A stretch of 21,698 bases of DNA from positions 1 through 21,698 of the forward strand of contig CAMLER010000007.1 in NCBI GenBank assembly GCA_946478915.1, in the 5' to 3' direction. A program made the position numbers and the translations under genes. Under the pieces are notes generated by a model. It was given only the letters and a program-made list of their open reading frames with translations, did no database searches and had not been told where the DNA came from. This DNA is from an uncultured Chryseolinea sp. (lineage in GTDB: Bacteria > Bacteroidota > Bacteroidia > Cytophagales > Cyclobacteriaceae). This document shows positions 1 to 8,227 of the stretch, piece by piece; positions within the stretch are counted from its first letter, which is position 1; every line of letters starts with the position of its first letter.

Positions 1-2
1 AA

Positions 3-206
3 AATCGCCGTATCCTCGCTCGACTTAATCCCGACGGCAAAGTAAGGGTGACAAGAGAAAAACTCCTGTCCAAAGGATTTGATTTTACATACCATACAAG
101 CACCTATACAACGAAAGAGGGAGATCAATACTTCTATAGCTATGACCAGGGATACTTGCCAATTGAAAAAGGATACTATTTGCTGGTTGTGCGAAAAGAA
201 TTCTAA
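3..206 (+). CDS. C-terminal fragment of an unrecognised protein
   Basis: This is an open frame that enters from the left edge and ends at a TAA at 204-206, giving 67 visible residues. The visible part is rich in aromatic residues (FDFTYHTSTYTT, then YFYSYDQGYLP and YYLLVVRKEF), with alternating hydrophobic and aromatic positions that look like beta strands. That composition is more protein-like than the other frames here, which is why I treat it as a real 3-prime end and not a chance frame. No start codon is visible, so the true length is unknown. I do not recognise the family and assign no function. A short open frame in another phase (79-297) overlaps it and looks like a shadow. Confidence 0.55.
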   Translation, partial: NRRILARLNPDGKVRVTREKLLSKGFDFTYHTSTYTTKEGDQYFYSYDQGYLPIEKGYYLLVVRKEF

Positions 207-639
207 GCAACGGTATGGCCACTTTAAGGTATTGCTAACCCGGGCTACACGCTGTTTTTACCTCGAGGACGCATCTACCACCCTATCCATACCCTAAAAT
301 GATACGATTCTGCACAGAAAGAGGCAACAATGCTTGCATTGTAATGTTGATCATAATAACTTGTTACTAATAATCCCCGCTTGTTGTTCAGCCCGCATGA
401 GCTGGAGCCACCGTAGATACGATCCAGACCTTTGTAGCTGAAAATAGCCAGTGCATATCTTATGATGAGAGATCGATTTGAACTAAACGCAAACTCGCGG
501 ATCTTACAACCCGAGCCTCTTGCCTTATATAGGTTTTTATTGAAATAACTATGCTCAAAATTCAAGTTAACCTCAAAAATATTGGAGCAATTAAATGTCT
601 TAACCAAAAACAAATCTGAACCTTTACATCATTAAACCT
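207..639. other. Intergenic stretch without a convincing gene
   Basis: I see no recognisable RNA gene or protein here. The only sizeable frame is on the minus strand (613 to 275, 112 codons). Its translation is rich in Ser, Tyr, Cys and Asn, has no family motif and has no Shine-Dalgarno site, so I do not call it a gene. It does stay open for over 300 bases, so it could be a decayed gene or a dispersed repeat. The last 60 bases before 640 are A/T-rich and probably hold the promoter of the HNH gene, but I found no clean TTG / TAnnTTTG Bacteroidota promoter. Confidence 0.5.
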
Positions 640-1212
640 ATGGCTAAAACAAGCAAACAACCCAAATTGAAAGTCGTTCCGGGTGAAACCTGGAAAGAAC
701 TAAAGCTTAAGAAGGGGACAACAACCAAACGCTATTCGGTCTCCGATAAAGGACGGATCGTTAGCTTTAAAACAAAATTGGAAGATGGTTATGTGTTGAA
801 ACCCAGGTTGACGCAAGGCTATCCCAGTATCACAATCGGCCGGGAAGAAACAAGGCAAAATTATTACATCCATCGGCTGGTAGCCGAATATTTTTGCAAG
901 CAGCCATCCTCTGCTCACAACTTCGTGATCCACGTTGATCACAAAAAAGAAAACAATAAAGCATCTAATCTTAAATGGGTGAAGCATGATGATCAAATCC
1001 AACATGCATTGAAGGATCCTAACGTTATCGTCAGGATGAACCCTGACGAAGGTCCTAAACTAACGGCTGATAAAGTGAAACAAATCAAAGTGGCCCTTTT
1101 CAAGTCGAAGAAACAACCCACCTTAAAAGCGCTCGCAAAAAGATTTCGTGTTTCCGATATGCAAATCCACCGCATAAAGACCGGTGAAAACTGGAGCCAC
1201 GTTAAAGCATAA
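640..1212 (+). CDS. NUMOD4/HNH endonuclease-like DNA-binding protein
   Basis: The product has 190 residues in three recognisable parts. Residues about 14-60 (GETWKELKL, then YSVSDKGRIVSF) match the NUMOD4 module of homing-type nucleases. Residues about 75-125 match the HNH_3 type nuclease core: H78 in IHRLVAEYF, D100-H101 in HVDHKKENNKASN, N110 in NLKWV, and a candidate last ligand H122. Residues about 158-187 (LKALAKRFRVSDMQIHRIKTG) read as a helix-turn-helix that would contact DNA. Related free-standing HNH proteins occur in phages, introns and chromosomes, where they nick or cut specific DNA sites. Here the gene is not inside an obvious intron or prophage, and it is followed directly by a strong terminator. 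Whether it is an active homing endonuclease, a domesticated nuclease or a DNA-binding protein cannot be told from sequence. The ATG at 640 follows an A-rich leader without a strong Shine-Dalgarno site. Confidence 0.85.
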   Translation: MAKTSKQPKLKVVPGETWKELKLKKGTTTKRYSVSDKGRIVSFKTKLEDGYVLKPRLTQGYPSITIGREETRQNYYIHRLVAEYFCKQPSSAHNFVIHVDHKKENNKASNLKWVKHDDQIQHALKDPNVIVRMNPDEGPKLTADKVKQIKVALFKSKKQPTLKALAKRFRVSDMQIHRIKTGENWSHVKA

Positions 1213-1240
1213 AAAAAGCCCCGGACATCCGGGGCTTTTT
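1213..1240. terminator. Bidirectional rho-independent terminator
   Basis: AGCCCCGG (1217-1224) pairs perfectly with CCGGGGCT (1229-1236) around a four-base ACAT loop. The stem has an A-run on its left and a T-run on its right, so it ends in a U-tract on either strand. It sits exactly between two convergent stop codons (1212 and 1243) and can terminate both the HNH gene and the Hsp20-like gene. Confidence 0.92.
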
Positions 1241-1242
1241 CT

Positions 1243-1617
1243 TTAATCACTATCAGTTTTTATTTTCCGATGATAACCCTTGGAAAGCGTATTAAACGGC
1301 AAGGTTATCACAAGGATGTTACCTTCTATTGTTGAATGAATTTTACTGATATCAATGTAGTAAGGCAATGCATTGTTGTAGATCGCATAGGGCAACCGTA
1401 GCTCTTTTCCCGCTGCCGTAAGGTTAACCGCGTAATAAATAAACAACCTATTATTGTTCACCTCAACTTCTATTGAAGTCGGATCGATACTCGGTACACG
1501 AACATGTAACTCCTGGGAGTCTTCCAACTGCACACGCAATACCTGAGGTTCAACAGTGCCTCCATTTAATGTGTTTAAAACATCCACAGAAGTCAGTATA
1601 TCTAATCTGTTTTCCAT
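1243..1617 (-). CDS. Hsp20/alpha-crystallin-like small heat-shock protein
   Basis: The product is 124 residues from the chosen ATG. Residues about 25-107 have the layout of an alpha-crystallin domain: LHVRVPSIDPTSIEVEVNNNRLFIYY corresponds in pattern to the family's strand with a 'vPG-d--dI-V-v-nn-L-I' signature, and LRLPYAI then IEGNILVITLPFN correspond to the later strands. Such proteins hold unfolding proteins in a refoldable state in the cytoplasm. It is divergent: the usual G after P is S (PSID), and no clear C-terminal IxI/V motif is visible, so its oligomerisation may differ. An in-frame ATG at 1647 would add ten residues, but AAGGAG six bases before the ATG at 1617 decides for the shorter form. 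It lies 130 bases downstream of the caspase gene on the same strand. Confidence 0.75.
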   Translation of the reverse strand: MENRLDILTSVDVLNTLNGGTVEPQVLRVQLEDSQELHVRVPSIDPTSIEVEVNNNRLFIYYAVNLTAAGKELRLPYAIYNNALPYYIDISKIHSTIEGNILVITLPFNTLSKGYHRKIKTDSD

Positions 1618-1623
1618 GCTTAT

Positions 1624-1629
1624 CTCCTT
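1624..1629 (-). promoter_or_regulatory. Strong Shine-Dalgarno site of the Hsp20-like gene
   Basis: The minus strand reads AAGGAG with six bases before the ATG at 1617. This is stronger than other leaders in the window and decides the start codon in favour of 1617 over the upstream ATG at 1647. Confidence 0.75.
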
Positions 1630-1747
1630 TTTCCCATTCATGGGCAACGACTATACCAAAGGAGCCCGTCCGATAAAAACCCAAAAGGTTAAGCCAATAT
1701 GACACTATTCTCCCTATTATGAGCGGAAAAGACTGACAGAATTGAGG

Positions 1748-4700
1748 TTATTCCTTCTCAAGTATGGATATCGGGAAATCGTTTCCGGTAATGTAACCTG
1801 TGGGGTACTGCGCCTGGCCGCCATACTGTTTAGTCAATTCGGGTACGCGGTCTTCCATGTAGAATTTCAATTCGTTTACAGTGATCTTGCGGTCTCCATT
1901 ATCCGCTTTTCCATCCAGAGCCTCCAATAGCGCATAGGTAAATACACCATGTTTGAGGGCTTCAAATTCGGTGGCCAGCTGTTTAGTTCCGCTGGAAGCT
2001 ATCATCACAACTCCAGAGCTACGCGCCAACTGCACCATTGCTTTTTCATCTGACGCTACACCCCGGGTGCTAAATGATTTCACAGCCCCGCCGGAATGAC
2101 AGGCGTCCATAAGGATAATCTGCTTTTGCGATTTTATCTGTGTCAGAAAGTTCTTTATGTCAGTAGCGGAAATCCCGCGGGCATGCAGTTGGGCAGGATC
2201 GCCATAAAGCTTCGTAATATCTGTGGGAACCAGGTAGTATTCCTCGTTATTTTCCTCATCCAGGGTACCGTGCCCCGCATAGTAGAACATAAATACATCT
2301 TCGGGCTTTGCCCTTGCAATCATTGCTTTAAAACCAGTCGTAATATTTTCCTTCGTTGCTTCCTCATCATAGATTTCAACACGGTTCACGCCTTTGAATA
2401 TGCCCCGGCTTCTTTCGTTTATCTTCTCTACAAAAGAAAAAGCATCCGGCTGAGCATAGTTTAGATTATATGATTCGTTCTTATACTTGTTTATCCCGAT
2501 GGCAAGGATGTGAAGAGTGGATGTTGCAATAACCTCACCTGTATATTCTATAACCAGTTCGTCAGATCGGGATTCGATCTTTTGAAAATTGACAACCTTC
2601 ACTCGAAACTCGTTAGTTTCATTTACCATTTCAACAGCGTAGGTCTTGGATCGCTTTTGGCCTTCGCCGGTCGTTTTGACATCCTTATCATTGATGATAA
2701 GCTTATCGTTTTGATAAATGTTCACTTCTTTAACGCCACCACCACCATCATAGATATCTACTGTTAGGGGAACAGTGCGCGCCTGTGTGAAAAATTTGCC
2801 CTTATCATACTTAAGCAAATCGGTGGCGCGCGTCGTGACGGTTACATCAAAAAACCCGACGGATGGCCGGTGAAGCTTGCTCAGATCAAAAATCCTTTCA
2901 CCCGACTCCCGCAAAAGGTCCTCCACCCGTTTTCCCTTTTTAAAACTATTGCTCAACTCAGTCGGCCTGTACAAAATTTCGAAATACTGTTCAGCGGCAT
3001 AAAAATCTGCTAGTTGATCAATCCCTTTATTAACATGCCATCCAAAATATTGACCTCCGGAAGACGAGCACGAAAAATATCCTTTCGGCGTCCAGCAAAT
3101 CCATTCGCTGTCATCGGTTACAAAAAGAGTTGCAAAGGGAATTACCTGCTCTCCTAATGTCTTGTATACCTCGTCGATCCCTTTGTAGGTTTTATCGCCC
3201 GAATTCTTTAGGAATGCAATTACGTCAAGCCAGGCTTTTTTTGTCGGCTCTTTGGTGAGCGAGTCTACGGGTAGCGAGCTGAAATATGATGCCCATTCCT
3301 CACCGTCAAATGCCTGCCTGAGACTTGGCGCGAATCCTGTTTCAGATAGTTTCCAAAGTATGATTGATTGATCTTCACCTCCCGAGGCGAGATACATTCC
3401 ATCGGCCGTTACAGCAATTGCGCGTACAGCCCCATAGTGGCCGATGAATTCCTTGTTGAGATATCCATTCCTATCGAACATTTTAAGTGAGAAGTCGCTG
3501 GCTACAATTACACTTCCGTCAGCCAGCGCGTGGAAGTCGAGGATACGTCCATCTTCGTTTGGAGTAGTTTGAATCTTTTTGCCTTTGGGTAGATCTAGTG
3601 TATTAGGTCCCGTTTGCGAGATCCCCTTAGTCGATTGATTACCGCCACTTACTGCGTTTGAACCTTCGCCAACAGTCAAGGACTCAAAGTTGAAAATATT
3701 TTTGAAAAGCGGCTTTTTATCCTTCGTCCACCCTTGCGCTATATTAAGCTCCATTCCGGCGCCGAAAGCCAGGTCGGTAATAGCATTACCCTTTCCTTTG
3801 ATCTTGCGTACAGTTAGTCCGTTAATAGGGTTCCATAATATAATTTCATTATTAATACCTCCAGCCGAAGCAACTACATAATTGCCATGCAGCGAAGGAG
3901 CAAATGCCGCGCTGAATACTGTGTTGTCGTGTCCTTTAAAATCGGCAAACTTATTTCCTGCAGGAATACCCCAACTGGTACCTTTACCTACGACATCAAG
4001 TCCGGCCATAATTTTTGAGTCAGCCGAAAATGCTATTGCATTAATCGGATTCACCAGATCTTCGAACTCTTTGACTACAGTCCCATCCGGTTTCCAGACA
4101 ATCAGTTCATTCTCGAAGCTACTGGTTGCGAGATATGAACCATCGGGCGAGTAGACAATTTTATCAACAATACCTTTGTGTTTCTTAAATATCCGTGGGA
4201 CAATCTTAGCATTTCCTTTGTCGAGTGACGCGAGACCAAACACCATTACGTCGTTGCTTTCATGGGACACTGCCAGATCCTGCGTGAGGTTGTTAAACGC
4301 TATGCATGATACCGGTGATGGAATAGGAATGGTTGTTACAACGGAAAGCTTGGGCGCCGGTTCTACCTTCCAAATTTTTACCATTTGATCCGCACTGCCG
4401 CTGGCCAGATATTTACCGGATCCACTGAAGCTAAGGCTATTGATGACATCCGTATGACCAGTCGCCGTACTCACCTGTCGTCCTTTTTCAAGATCAATTA
4501 TGATAATATAATTTTCAGATTGGATAGCAACCTGATATCCTGCCACAGCAAGCAGCTTGCCGTCTGGCGACAGAGCAGCAGCATACAACATCCCTTCGGG
4601 CCCATCGCCAATCTGAGATTCAAATTTCCGTATCATGGCTCCGGTGTCTGCATTCCACACTCGGATCGTTTTGTCTTCTGAAACAGAAATGATTTGTTTT

Positions 4701-4840
4701 CCGTCAGGCGTGAAAAGGACCTTATGGATTTTAGCGGAGTGACCCATCGGATTGACTACAATACGGGGCGCCTGCGCGCAGACTTGCAAGCTCACAACTA
4801 ACAAAAAGATGCAGATGTACAATACCTGGCGGACGCGCAT
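1748..4840 (-). CDS. Exported WD40-repeat caspase-family protein (peptidase C14)
   Basis: The product has 1030 residues. Residues 1-22 form a Sec signal peptide (IFLLVVSLQVCA then QA), so it is probably exported to the periplasm or surface. Residues about 30-500 hold at least five WD40 repeats, for example GHSAKIHKVLFTPDGK to IRVW (33-62), GHTDVINSLSFSGSGK to VKIW (128-157), KHKGIVDKIVYSPDGS to LIVW, GHDNTVFSAAF to IILW, and GHYGAVRAIAVTADG to IILW (467-496). They probably make one or two propellers that bind a partner or substrate. After a linker with Ig-like strands (about 660-770), residues about 776-1025 are a caspase-like domain with the dyad H857 (FYYAGHG) and C914 (MDACHSGG). Orthocaspases of this class usually cut after Arg or Lys, but the specificity here is not visible. 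The start has no strong Shine-Dalgarno site but fits the signal peptide. It is divergent from an S8 protease gene 357 bases away. Confidence 0.93.
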   Translation of the reverse strand: MRVRQVLYICIFLLVVSLQVCAQAPRIVVNPMGHSAKIHKVLFTPDGKQIISVSEDKTIRVWNADTGAMIRKFESQIGDGPEGMLYAAALSPDGKLLAVAGYQVAIQSENYIIIIDLEKGRQVSTATGHTDVINSLSFSGSGKYLASGSADQMVKIWKVEPAPKLSVVTTIPIPSPVSCIAFNNLTQDLAVSHESNDVMVFGLASLDKGNAKIVPRIFKKHKGIVDKIVYSPDGSYLATSSFENELIVWKPDGTVVKEFEDLVNPINAIAFSADSKIMAGLDVVGKGTSWGIPAGNKFADFKGHDNTVFSAAFAPSLHGNYVVASAGGINNEIILWNPINGLTVRKIKGKGNAITDLAFGAGMELNIAQGWTKDKKPLFKNIFNFESLTVGEGSNAVSGGNQSTKGISQTGPNTLDLPKGKKIQTTPNEDGRILDFHALADGSVIVASDFSLKMFDRNGYLNKEFIGHYGAVRAIAVTADGMYLASGGEDQSIILWKLSETGFAPSLRQAFDGEEWASYFSSLPVDSLTKEPTKKAWLDVIAFLKNSGDKTYKGIDEVYKTLGEQVIPFATLFVTDDSEWICWTPKGYFSCSSSGGQYFGWHVNKGIDQLADFYAAEQYFEILYRPTELSNSFKKGKRVEDLLRESGERIFDLSKLHRPSVGFFDVTVTTRATDLLKYDKGKFFTQARTVPLTVDIYDGGGGVKEVNIYQNDKLIINDKDVKTTGEGQKRSKTYAVEMVNETNEFRVKVVNFQKIESRSDELVIEYTGEVIATSTLHILAIGINKYKNESYNLNYAQPDAFSFVEKINERSRGIFKGVNRVEIYDEEATKENITTGFKAMIARAKPEDVFMFYYAGHGTLDEENNEEYYLVPTDITKLYGDPAQLHARGISATDIKNFLTQIKSQKQIILMDACHSGGAVKSFSTRGVASDEKAMVQLARSSGVVMIASSGTKQLATEFEALKHGVFTYALLEALDGKADNGDRKITVNELKFYMEDRVPELTKQYGGQAQYPTGYITGNDFPISILEKE

Positions 4841-5197
4841 AGATTAGAGACTAAATATTTTAGATAAACTGATTCGCGCTAGGAGGAATTTTGTTACTAT
4901 TTCCTTTGTTTCGAGCAGTGAGCACGGTTTGTCTGATTGTTCTCATGCGCTGCGTACCAGAAGAGCAAACTGTGAAAAAGGATTAAAGTACCAAAAACCG
5001 TAAACATTTTAAGCAATGGCTGTTTAACAAATGTATGCCAAGACCTTTCCTGGTATTAATAAGTCTCTACGTTATGCGTACGGAAGTAATATCGATGGGA
5101 ATTTTGTAAGATTTTCGCGGTTTGGCCGTTAGTATAAATCCGCCTAAAACCTGGTCTAATCCCAATAATTATTTGGTAATTGTGAAAATTTGAAATT
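4841..5197. other. Divergent promoter region between caspase and S8 protease genes
   Basis: These 357 bases lie between two genes pointing away from each other and should hold both promoters. The sequence is A/T-rich with no open frame of interest. I found no clean TTG / TAnnTTTG pair and no clear operator palindrome, so no promoter position is claimed. Confidence 0.5.
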
Positions 5198-6883
5198 ATG
5201 AGTGTGAAGAGGGTATTTGTATTGCTTGCTGTCTCCCTAAGCATAAGCCTTGAGTATTCATGGGGGCAGTCCACGGATCTGTTGTTGGATAGTGGTGTTG
5301 CACAGGATTGGTTTTTGCGCGATCCGGAAACTGAGAAATTCGAAGGGACTAGTACCGAAAAAGCATACGAAACCCTTCTCAAAGGGAAACAATCCAGAAA
5401 AGTCAGGGTAGCGGTAATCGATTCGGGTATCGATGTTGAACACGAGGACCTTTCTGGAATCATCTGGACCAATAGTGGAGAAATCCCGAACAATGGTATA
5501 GACGATGACAAGAATGGCTATATCGACGACATTCATGGATGGAACTTCATAGGTGGAAAAGACAGCTCTGTAAATAGAGATACGTACGAACTCACCCGGG
5601 AATATGTAAGATTGAAACCGCGCTTTGAATCGGTCAATGAAAAAAAGATAAAGAAAAAAGACAAGGCAGACTACGCCTTATGGCAAAATGTAAAAACTGC
5701 TTTCGATAAAGAGGTTGCGACAAATAAAGAACAATTCGAACTTTTTAGCCAGCAGTATGACCTTTATCAACAGGGGTTGGGTACTTTAACTTTTTGTGAT
5801 AGTATTCTACGTACAAGTCTTCAAATTGATTCGATCTCCAAATCATCCCTGGCGCAGATTAATCCTGCTAATGATACCATAAAGTTTGCTAAGGAAACAT
5901 TAATAAACGTATTGCAGAATGTGGAAGGCGACATTCTAGTTTCTGATTTTCTGGACGAGCTCGAGGCTTATCTAGTACAGCTAAAGGAAGGAGTTGAACA
6001 CTTTCAGGCTGCTGTAGAATATGGATATAATCCAGAATATAATTCCAGGATTATTGTGGGTGATAATCCGGGTGATCCCAATGAAAAGCATTACGGTAAT
6101 AATGATGTCAAAGGTGGCGACGCGAAGCATGGCACTCACGTCGCGGGCATCATCGGAGCGAATCGGAAGAATGACCTTGGGATCAAAGGAGTTGCTGATA
6201 ACGTAGAGATTATTGCAATCAGAGTTGTTCCTCCAAACGGAGATGAACGCGACAAAGATATTGCCAACGGAATAATGTATGCTGTGGATAACGGAGCCAA
6301 AATTATTAATATGAGTTTTGGAAAAGATTATTCACCACATAAGGAGGTCGTTGATAAGGCCGTGAAGTATGCAGAAGAGAAAGGCGTGATTTTGATGCAC
6401 GGCTCTGGTAATGACGGAGAAAATCTTGACACAACATCTCAATTCCCTACACGATATTACAAGAATAAAAAGGTTGCCAGCACCTGGATGGAGATCGGCG
6501 CATCAACATGGGAGAACGATAGCAGTTTTGTTGCATCTTTTTCAAATTATGGAAAGAAGACGGTAGATCTGTTTGCTCCTGGCGTAGAGATCTATTCCAC
6601 CGTACCCAATAATGAGTATGAAGGACTTCAGGGTACCAGCATGGCTTGCCCCATTGTAACCGGTGTTGCTGCATTGATATGGTCATATTTTCCGGATCTT
6701 ACAGCCGAGCAAGTAAAAGATATCATCAATCAATCTTCTCGTAAGTATGATGGACTAAAGGTAATTCAGCCTGGAACAGGCGATACCGTAGCATTTAATT
6801 TGCTCAGTATTACTGGCGGTACAGTAAACGCATATGAAGCGGTTAAGCTCGCGATGCGTTATTCGCAGTCTGGTCAAAAATAG
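5198..6883 (+). CDS. Exported subtilisin-like serine protease (S8 family)
   Basis: The product has 561 residues. Residues 1-23 are a signal peptide, so it acts outside the cytoplasm. The complete catalytic machinery is visible: D75 in VAVIDSGID, H311 in KHGTHVAG, oxyanion N405 in SGNDG and S481 in QGTSMACP. A predicted calcium-binding loop (NNGIDDDKNGYIDD, 98-111) follows the Asp motif, as in many Bacteroidota S8 peptidases. About 180 charged, helix-rich residues (about 120-300) are inserted between the catalytic Asp and His, much more than in secreted subtilisins, and may be a regulatory or binding lobe. There is no obvious long propeptide and no C-terminal sorting domain; the protein ends soon after the catalytic fold. 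The ATG at 5198 is chosen because it gives the full signal peptide. Its divergence from the caspase gene hints at a linked function, but that is an inference. Confidence 0.95.
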   Translation: MSVKRVFVLLAVSLSISLEYSWGQSTDLLLDSGVAQDWFLRDPETEKFEGTSTEKAYETLLKGKQSRKVRVAVIDSGIDVEHEDLSGIIWTNSGEIPNNGIDDDKNGYIDDIHGWNFIGGKDSSVNRDTYELTREYVRLKPRFESVNEKKIKKKDKADYALWQNVKTAFDKEVATNKEQFELFSQQYDLYQQGLGTLTFCDSILRTSLQIDSISKSSLAQINPANDTIKFAKETLINVLQNVEGDILVSDFLDELEAYLVQLKEGVEHFQAAVEYGYNPEYNSRIIVGDNPGDPNEKHYGNNDVKGGDAKHGTHVAGIIGANRKNDLGIKGVADNVEIIAIRVVPPNGDERDKDIANGIMYAVDNGAKIINMSFGKDYSPHKEVVDKAVKYAEEKGVILMHGSGNDGENLDTTSQFPTRYYKNKKVASTWMEIGASTWENDSSFVASFSNYGKKTVDLFAPGVEIYSTVPNNEYEGLQGTSMACPIVTGVAALIWSYFPDLTAEQVKDIINQSSRKYDGLKVIQPGTGDTVAFNLLSITGGTVNAYEAVKLAMRYSQSGQK

Positions 6884-7315
6884 GAATAAGCATTTTGCAC
6901 TACGCTGTGCTGTCAACAGAATGAGACTGGTCGTCTTTTAAATCGCTGGAAAAACGCGTCGCCAAATTGTCAATGATTACAAAATTATGATTGGCACTGA
7001 CTACTCCCATCAGTCCTACGTCCGTCCATGCGCTCAGATGGATATGTTCTCCTTCGATCATTAATAATATTTCTGTGGACGTCTGCCACGTCCTGTGCTG
7101 CACACAGGCGAATTATAAGCTACACAAGCGAACACTCACTCCCCTGTGACGAGGGATAAAACACTTCAATAATTACCGCTTGGTCTACCTCCTTTTAGTG
7201 TAACCCAAGGGTTGCGTTTTGCAATGGGCATTTTACACCCCCGGAAAAATCCGCCTTTCCGGGTGTTACATGTGGCAAAAAGGAAAGGTAGCTTTTGTTG
7301 CTCTAATGCACTCGC
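6884..7315. other. Gene-poor gap with a possible small remnant and a leader hairpin
   Basis: There is no convincing gene in these 432 bases. A minus-strand frame (7103 to 6900, about 67 codons, only a GTG start) translates to a protein-like string (EGEHIHLSAWTDVGLMGVV), but it is short, bounded upstream by a stop at 7113 and has no family match I recognise, so it may be a gene remnant. The right half contains a short palindrome (AACCC-AA-GGGTT, 7202-7213) and a larger hairpin at 7235-7266, both in what is probably the leader of the aspartic protease gene. Confidence 0.45.
7235..7266 (+). promoter_or_regulatory. Hairpin in the leader of the aspartic protease gene
   Basis: ACACCC...GGAAA (7235-7247) pairs with TTTCCGGGTGT (7256-7266), giving eleven base pairs with a two-base C bulge and an eight-base loop. 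It lies 49 bases before the ATG at 7316. It is not followed by a T-run, so it is not a simple terminator. A role in mRNA stability or translation control is only an inference. Confidence 0.35.
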
Positions 7316-8227
7316 ATGGCAACTTTATTACGGACCTGTTTTTTTATCTTGATTTCCACTTTGGGCAACAATGCATTGGCGACAGAAACAAGAGCTGGAT
7401 TTTTTCTACCCGAGGATGTTCCGCAGGTTGTATTCAGGTATAAAACGGTCAACAGCCTGGTAATCCTTCCCGTTTTTATAAACGACACAGTTCGCGTTAA
7501 CCTCATTCTCGATACGGGTTGTCGCAACCTGGTCCTTTTCGGGAAAAAGTTTCAGAAACGCTTTAAGGCCGAGCAGGATAAAAAAGTGCAGTTTTCTGGA
7601 CTCGGCGCGGGTGATGCAATTACAGGTCAGCTATCTCTAAATAACAAAGTGTCGATAGGAGCCGTCATTGGTGAAAATATTCCGTTGGTTCTGGTTTCTA
7701 AACAAAATGTTTTTGCAGCGTATCCTAATATTCATGGTGTGATCGGCTACGATATTTTTGTCAAGTTTGAAATCGAGCTCAATCCCCGAAAGCAACTCAT
7801 CACATTCCGCCCAGCTGCTAATGCTATGTTGGATGAACAGTTTGAAAAAATTCCCATTCGCATTGAAGACTCACGACCCATAATTTCCTCACAAATATTT
7901 TTTTCAGGTAGCCATCCCGAATCTTGTGACCTCATGATTGACACTGGCTCGTCGTTAGGTTTGCTGGTAAAGACATCTGATGTAAAGCGCATTTCAAACC
8001 TGAACACGAAAATGAAACTCGGACGAGGTTTTAACGGACCGGTTATGGGCGCTACGATGACTGCGGAGAAGCTTTTGTTACACACATTTGAAGTATCCGC
8101 CATAAACGCAAGCATAACCTATTCGGACTGGCAGAATCACGCGTCGGTTGGGATGGACATTATGAAAAACTTCATAGTAGTACTAAACTATTGTCAGGGT
8201 TACGCCGGCTTAAGGAAAGTGTTATGA
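7316..8227 (+). CDS. Two-lobed retropepsin-like aspartic protease, exported
   Basis: The product has 303 residues. Residues 1-22 (LLRTCFFILISTLGNNALA) look like a signal peptide, so it is probably periplasmic. Two clan AA aspartic protease half-domains follow in tandem. The first has D66-T-G in LILDTGCRNL and the paired glycine motif GVIGYDIF (141-148); the second has D209-T-G in LMIDTGSSLG and ASVGMDIM (276-283). Retropepsins usually need a homodimer to bring two DTG loops together, whereas this one carries both in a single chain, so it may work as a monomer, as pepsins do. An in-frame stop at 7304 makes the ATG at 7316 the only reasonable start. The gene ends in a 6-base overlap with the convergent TerC gene. 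Substrate unknown. Confidence 0.82.
   Translation: MATLLRTCFFILISTLGNNALATETRAGFFLPEDVPQVVFRYKTVNSLVILPVFINDTVRVNLILDTGCRNLVLFGKKFQKRFKAEQDKKVQFSGLGAGDAITGQLSLNNKVSIGAVIGENIPLVLVSKQNVFAAYPNIHGVIGYDIFVKFEIELNPRKQLITFRPAANAMLDEQFEKIPIRIEDSRPIISSQIFFSGSHPESCDLMIDTGSSLGLLVKTSDVKRISNLNTKMKLGRGFNGPVMGATMTAEKLLLHTFEVSAINASITYSDWQNHASVGMDIMKNFIVVLNYCQGYAGLRKVL

Noticed and set aside
465..495. GATTTGAACT resembling the T-loop of a tRNA on the minus strand
   Set aside because: The flanking bases do not form a five-base T-stem, and no acceptor or anticodon arm can be drawn around it.
1..1650. Phage-defence or prophage island around the HNH gene
   Set aside because: No methyltransferase, integrase, phage structural or toxin-antitoxin genes are visible; one HNH protein is not enough.
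3690..4681. Several open frames on the plus strand under the caspase gene
   Set aside because: They are antisense shadows: low-complexity translations without motifs, fully covered by the WD40 coding sequence.
7219..7527. 74-codon frames on both strands near the start of the aspartic protease
   Set aside because: They overlap the protease's signal peptide and the leader hairpin in other phases and show no protein-like pattern.
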